This document shows positions 60,838-64,000 of a stretch of DNA of 64,000 nt, in pieces. The DNA is from Candidatus Sulfotelmatobacter sp. (lineage in GTDB: Bacteria; Acidobacteriota; Terriglobia; Terriglobales; Acidobacteriaceae), in assembly GCA_036500765.1 (NCBI GenBank), contig DASYBM010000004.1:1612001-1676000 (forward strand). The letters run 5' to 3'. How positions within the stretch are numbered: position 1 is the first letter of the stretch; every line of letters starts with the position of its first letter. The notes under the pieces are model-generated. The model was not told where the DNA came from. It made no database searches and worked only from the letters and a program-made list of their open reading frames with translations. The position numbers and the translations under genes are program-made.

Positions 60838-63339
60838 TCACGCTGTGGTCGCAGCCGCTTCCGGCGGTGGAGGCGGCGCTGGCCGCTCGTAATCGCATTC
60901 TTTATTCGGACACGCGATCACCGGCCCGGCTTTGAGAAATTTCTCCACCAGATATTCGCTGCCGCAACTCGGGCACTTCTCGGGGATCGGCTTGTGCGCA
61001 GAAGTAAACTTGCAGTTGGGATAATTTCCGCAACCGTAAAACGTGTTCCCCTTGCGCGCGCGCTTCTCGACGAGTTCGCCCTCTTTGCACTCCGGGCACT
61101 TCACCCCGATAAAGTTCTGCTTCACATACTTGCATTCGGGATATCCGCTGCACGTCGTGAACTCCCCGTAACGCCCGTGGCGAATCATCATGTTGCGTCC
61201 GCACTTCGGGCACAGTTCGTCGAGCGGAATGTCGGGAACTTTTTTGCCCTGGTCGAGACGCCGCGTGGTCTTGCAGTCGGGATATCCCGTGCATGCCATG
61301 AACTGCCCGAAGCGCCCGCGCTTCAGCACCATCACGCGGCCGCAGTTTTCGCAGTATTCTTCCGCGGCGCCAGTCTCCTGCACGTCGGCTGAATCGAGAT
61401 CGGGCAAATTAATCGGATTCTCTTTGGTAAAGGTGCAGGTGTTCGGATCTTCTTTATCGTAGGTGCTGCACGCATAAAACGATCCGTGCCTGCCCCACTT
61501 GATCACCAGCGGAGAGCCACACTTTTCACACTTCTCGTCGGTCGGCTTCTCCATCCGCTTGATGTTCTCCATATGCTTTTCGGCATACTTGAGATCCTTG
61601 GTGAACTTCTTGTAGAAGTCGGCCATGGCGTCCTGCCACTTCTCTTTGCCTTCTTCTATTTCGTCGAGTTCTTCTTCCAGACGTGCGGTATATTGCAGAT
61701 CGAAAATGTCGCGGAAGTTTTCCACCAGCAGGTCGGTGACGACCAGGCCGATCTCCGTGGGCGAAAACTTGCCGCCAATTTTCTGCACGTACTGGCGTTC
61801 CTGAATCGTGGTCAGAATCGCGGCGTAGGTCGACGGACGGCCAATGCCCCGCTCTTCCAGCTCTTTCACCAGCGACGCTTCGTTGAAGCGCGGCGGCGGC
61901 TCGGTGAAGTGCTGTTCCGGCTTCAATTCCCTGAGAGTAAGTTTCTGTCCGGCTTCGAGCGCGGGCAGCTTGTGCTTCAGCTCCTCGTCTTCTTCGTCCT
62001 TGCCTTCTTTCGATTCTTCGTAGACGCGCAGGAAGCCGTCGAATTTCAGCACCGATCCGGTCACGCGGAACCAGAAAACTTCGTTGCCATTTTTCGCGTC
62101 GATGTCGACCGTCGTCTGGTCGAAGACCGCCGGCATAATCTGCGAAGCAACGAACCGTTGCCAGATCAGCTTGTAGACTTTGAACTCATCTTCTTTTAAG
62201 TACTGCTTGATCTGGTCGGGATGACGCATCGCCGACGTCGGCCGAATGGCTTCGTGCGCGCCTTGCGCGTCTTTTTTGTCTTTATAGGCGTTTGGATTCT
62301 CCGGCAGGTAAGCCGCGCCATATTCCTTGCCCACATATTCACGCACTTCCTGAATCGCTTCCGGCGCAACCCGCACCGAGTCGGTACGCATATAAGTAAT
62401 GAGGCCGATCGAGCCTTCTTCGCCCAACTCCACGCCTTCATACAATCGCTGTGCGATCATCATGGTGCGCTTCACGCTAAAGCGCAGCTTGCGCGACGAG
62501 TCCTGTTGCAGCTTGCTGGTCGTGAACGGAGGAGCGGCATTTCGGCGGCGTTCTTTTTTATCAACCGCCCGGACAATCCAGTCGGCCTTCTCTAGAGCGG
62601 CACGAATCTTTTCCGCGTCTTCGCCGTTAGTGACTTCAATTTTTTCCTCGCCCTTGCCCAGAAACCGCGCATCGAACGCCGGCGGCTTGTTGGCCGCAAG
62701 GTGCGCATCGATCGTCCAGTACTCGACCTTCTGGAACGCTTTGATCTCGCGTTCGCGCTCCACAATCAATCGCAGAGCCACGGTCTGCACACGTCCCGCC
62801 GACAGGCCGCGACGCACTTTATCCCAAAGCAGTGGCGAAACCTGATATCCGACGAGCCGGTCGAGCACACGCCGCGCCTGCTGCGCATCGACCAGATTCT
62901 GATCGATCGCCCGCGGATGCTCAAATGCCGCCTGCACCGCGCGCTTGGTAATTTCATTGAAGGTGACGCGCTGAATGCGCGGAGGCGGTTCCGCTTCACC
63001 CTTCTTTAACTTTACTTTCTTGGCTTTTTTCCCTTTGCCGTTGTCGCCGAGTTCAAACGCCAGATGCGCAGCGATGGCTTCACCTTCGCGGTCCGGGTCA
63101 GGCGCCAGATAAATCGAATCCGCCGCGCCCGCCAGCTTCTTCAGCTTGGCCACAACTTTTTCTTTGCCGGGGATGACGACGTAATCCGTCTCGAAGTCGT
63201 TCGACGTGTCCACGCCCAATGTGCTCTTGGGCAAATCCCGCACGTGGCCGTAGGAGGCCTCGACCGTGAAGCCTTTGCCCAGATATTTCTGGATGGTTTT
63301 CGCCTTACCCGGCGATTCGACAATGACTAAACCTTTAGA
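60838..63339 (-). CDS. topA: DNA topoisomerase I
   Basis: Type IA topoisomerase, 833 aa, relaxing negative supercoils. Toprim motifs: GLVIVESPGKAKTIQKYLG at the N-terminus and APDPDREGEAIAAHLA. The active-site Tyr lies in GLITYMRTDS. The C-terminus has five CxxC-type zinc ribbons (CEKCGSPL, CENCGRVM, CPKCGRNM, CPECKEGEL, CPSCGSEY). TTG 63339 is chosen as start because AGAGG lies 5 nt upstream and the sequence then begins as in E. coli TopA; a GTG at 63384 lacks such a site. The next gene upstream in the conserved order would be dprA, but a four-helix-bundle gene lies between. Confidence 0.95.
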   Translation of the reverse strand, partial: SKGLVIVESPGKAKTIQKYLGKGFTVEASYGHVRDLPKSTLGVDTSNDFETDYVVIPGKEKVVAKLKKLAGAADSIYLAPDPDREGEAIAAHLAFELGDNGKGKKAKKVKLKKGEAEPPPRIQRVTFNEITKRAVQAAFEHPRAIDQNLVDAQQARRVLDRLVGYQVSPLLWDKVRRGLSAGRVQTVALRLIVEREREIKAFQKVEYWTIDAHLAANKPPAFDARFLGKGEEKIEVTNGEDAEKIRAALEKADWIVRAVDKKERRRNAAPPFTTSKLQQDSSRKLRFSVKRTMMIAQRLYEGVELGEEGSIGLITYMRTDSVRVAPEAIQEVREYVGKEYGAAYLPENPNAYKDKKDAQGAHEAIRPTSAMRHPDQIKQYLKEDEFKVYKLIWQRFVASQIMPAVFDQTTVDIDAKNGNEVFWFRVTGSVLKFDGFLRVYEESKEGKDEEDEELKHKLPALEAGQKLTLRELKPEQHFTEPPPRFNEASLVKELEERGIGRPSTYAAILTTIQERQYVQKIGGKFSPTEIGLVVTDLLVENFRDIFDLQYTARLEEELDEIEEGKEKWQDAMADFYKKFTKDLKYAEKHMENIKRMEKPTDEKCEKCGSPLVIKWGRHGSFYACSTYDKEDPNTCTFTKENPINLPDLDSADVQETGAAEEYCENCGRVMVLKRGRFGQFMACTGYPDCKTTRRLDQGKKVPDIPLDELCPKCGRNMMIRHGRYGEFTTCSGYPECKYVKQNFIGVKCPECKEGELVEKRARKGNTFYGCGNYPNCKFTSAHKPIPEKCPSCGSEYLVEKFLKAGPVIACPNKECDYERPAPPPPPEAAATTA

Positions 63340-63418
63340 CAATGGATCCTCTGTTTCCTTTAATTCCGTTTTCGAAGCTAGCACGAATTGGCGGGATGCA
63401 ACAAGTTACTGCAAGAAA

Positions 63419-63882
63419 GCTCTTGGCTCTTGGCTGTTGGCTTTTGGCTTGAATCCTTACGCCGCGGAGATATTTCTGATCTTTGCGGAGAGTGCGGATA
63501 ACATTTTCAGCACTCTCTCAGTCTGCGAGTTCAGCGGCGTAAAACCCTCTTCGGACAGGAAGCCCAAGTCTTTCGCCAAAAGAAGATGGTAGGAGAGTTC
63601 TGAGCCGGAACCCATCGCAATTTGGACAAATCGAGCCATCTCCCCATCCGACCTTCGCCCACAGCCTTCCGCCAAGTTCGCGGCAATCGAAGAAGAACAT
63701 CGTCGGATCTGGCTGATCATCCCGAAGCGCTCGTCCTTGGGAAACGTCATTGTTACTTTGTAGACAGCCAAAGTAAGCTGATGTGCTTCATGCCAAACCC
63801 GCAAGTCCTTGTAATTTCTCATGAGGCGCCTCCTCGGTACTGAATGGTTCAAGCCAAGAGCCAAAGGCCAATAGCCAAGAGC
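63419..63882. mobile_element. heptad-TIR cassette enclosing a four-helix-bundle gene
   Basis: The arms 63419-63453 and 63848-63882 are each five 7-bp units and are inverted copies of one another at 31 of 35 positions. The enclosed gene (63457-63822) begins and ends within a few to ~25 bases of the arms, so the element is little more than gene plus terminal repeats. It lies between topA and dprA, which are usually adjacent. No transposase is encoded; mobility, if any, would need a factor supplied elsewhere. Confidence 0.55.
63457..63822 (-). CDS. four-helix-bundle protein (23S rRNA intervening-sequence protein family)
   Basis: 121 aa. It has the family's typical opening (NYKDLRVWHEAHQLTLAVYKVTMTFPKDERFGMISQIRRCSSSIAANLAEGCGR) and the later SELSYHLLLAKDLGFLSEE. 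Members form pentameric four-helix bundles and were first seen in insertions within 23S rRNA genes, and relatives serve as accessory proteins of diversity-generating retroelements. No reverse transcriptase is nearby. The ATG at 63822 is set by AGGAGG six nt upstream; an open frame to 63864 runs into the repeat arm. Confidence 0.9.
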   Translation of the reverse strand: MRNYKDLRVWHEAHQLTLAVYKVTMTFPKDERFGMISQIRRCSSSIAANLAEGCGRRSDGEMARFVQIAMGSGSELSYHLLLAKDLGFLSEEGFTPLNSQTERVLKMLSALSAKIRNISAA

Positions 63883-63883
63883 G

Positions 63884-64000
63884 CTAAAAGCTTTTCACAA
63901 AATTCTTCCCCGGCATCTGCCGCACTTTGCCGGCGAGCTCGAGTTCGAAGAGCGCGGCGAAAATTTCGGAGGACGATAACTGCGCCTCCAGCTTTTCGAC
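63884..64000 (-). CDS. dprA: DprA C-terminal end (partial, continues beyond the window)
   Basis: Only the last 38 residues are in the window. They read FELELAGKVRQMPGKNFVKSF at the very end, the usual C-terminal winged-helix end of DprA/Smf, which loads RecA on incoming DNA during transformation. The position upstream of topA on the same strand is the common dprA-topA order. The stop codon is the TAG read from 63886 to 63884. Confidence 0.75.
   Translation of the reverse strand, partial: VEKLEAQLSSSEIFAALFELELAGKVRQMPGKNFVKSF

Overview
The window reads as a chromosomal segment of a GC-rich Gram-negative bacterium, most likely an Acidobacteriota (Koribacter/Terriglobia-type). This is inferred from gene content and from familiar-looking intergenic repeats, not from any search. 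The evidence includes an exosortase/PEP-CTERM exopolysaccharide locus, a paired DUF1800/DUF1501 unit, a futalosine-type menaquinone gene, a stand-alone nuoB, and a dprA/topA neighbourhood.

About 1-48 kb is one large exopolysaccharide (EPS) region. The left edge (1-7.6 kb) holds a low-molecular-weight tyrosine phosphatase, a NodB-type deacetylase plus ATP-grasp pair, a bifunctional Sat-CysC PAPS synthase, a TauE/SafE transporter, a CysQ-type PAP phosphatase and a methyltransferase. A leftward unit (14.3 to 7.6 kb) encodes a GT4 glycosyltransferase, a heparinase II/III-type lyase, an asparagine-synthase-like amidotransferase and a deacetylase. Divergent from it, a rightward unit (14.5 to 27.8 kb) encodes an AlgD-like GDP-mannose dehydrogenase, a GT4, a second ATP-grasp/deacetylase pair, two paralogous secreted beta-helix proteins, a two-domain oxidoreductase and another GT4.

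A long leftward unit (42.6 to 27.9 kb) carries the assembly and export machinery. In transcription order it has a shortened sigma-54-activator homologue behind a sigma-54-type promoter, Wza-like export protein, beta-barrel-like protein, chain-length protein, ExeA-like ATPase, BY-kinase, initiating sugar transferase, GT2, methyltransferase, O-antigen-ligase-like protein, a second amidotransferase and a PAPS-type sulfotransferase. It is followed by a rightward exosortase, EpsI and TPR-lipoprotein unit and a divergently placed PEP-CTERM protein. Together the genes suggest a uronate-containing, amidated and sulfated EPS exported by a Wza/Wzc-type route and coupled to PEP-CTERM sorting. I saw no Wzx flippase in the window.

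From about 48.5 to 64 kb the content is ordinary chromosome. It includes a VapBC-like pair, nuoB, a Rieske protein, TetR/DUF2306, DUF1501/DUF1800, GAF-HD-GYP, a HAD hydrolase, an MqnD-like protein, BioY, TopA, a four-helix-bundle gene and the 3' end of dprA. This half is dotted with intergenic elements whose arms are strict 7-bp tandem arrays (unit GCTNYYR), mostly in inverted pairs. One pair encloses the four-helix-bundle gene like a cassette. I found no tRNA, rRNA, CRISPR array or transposase gene.
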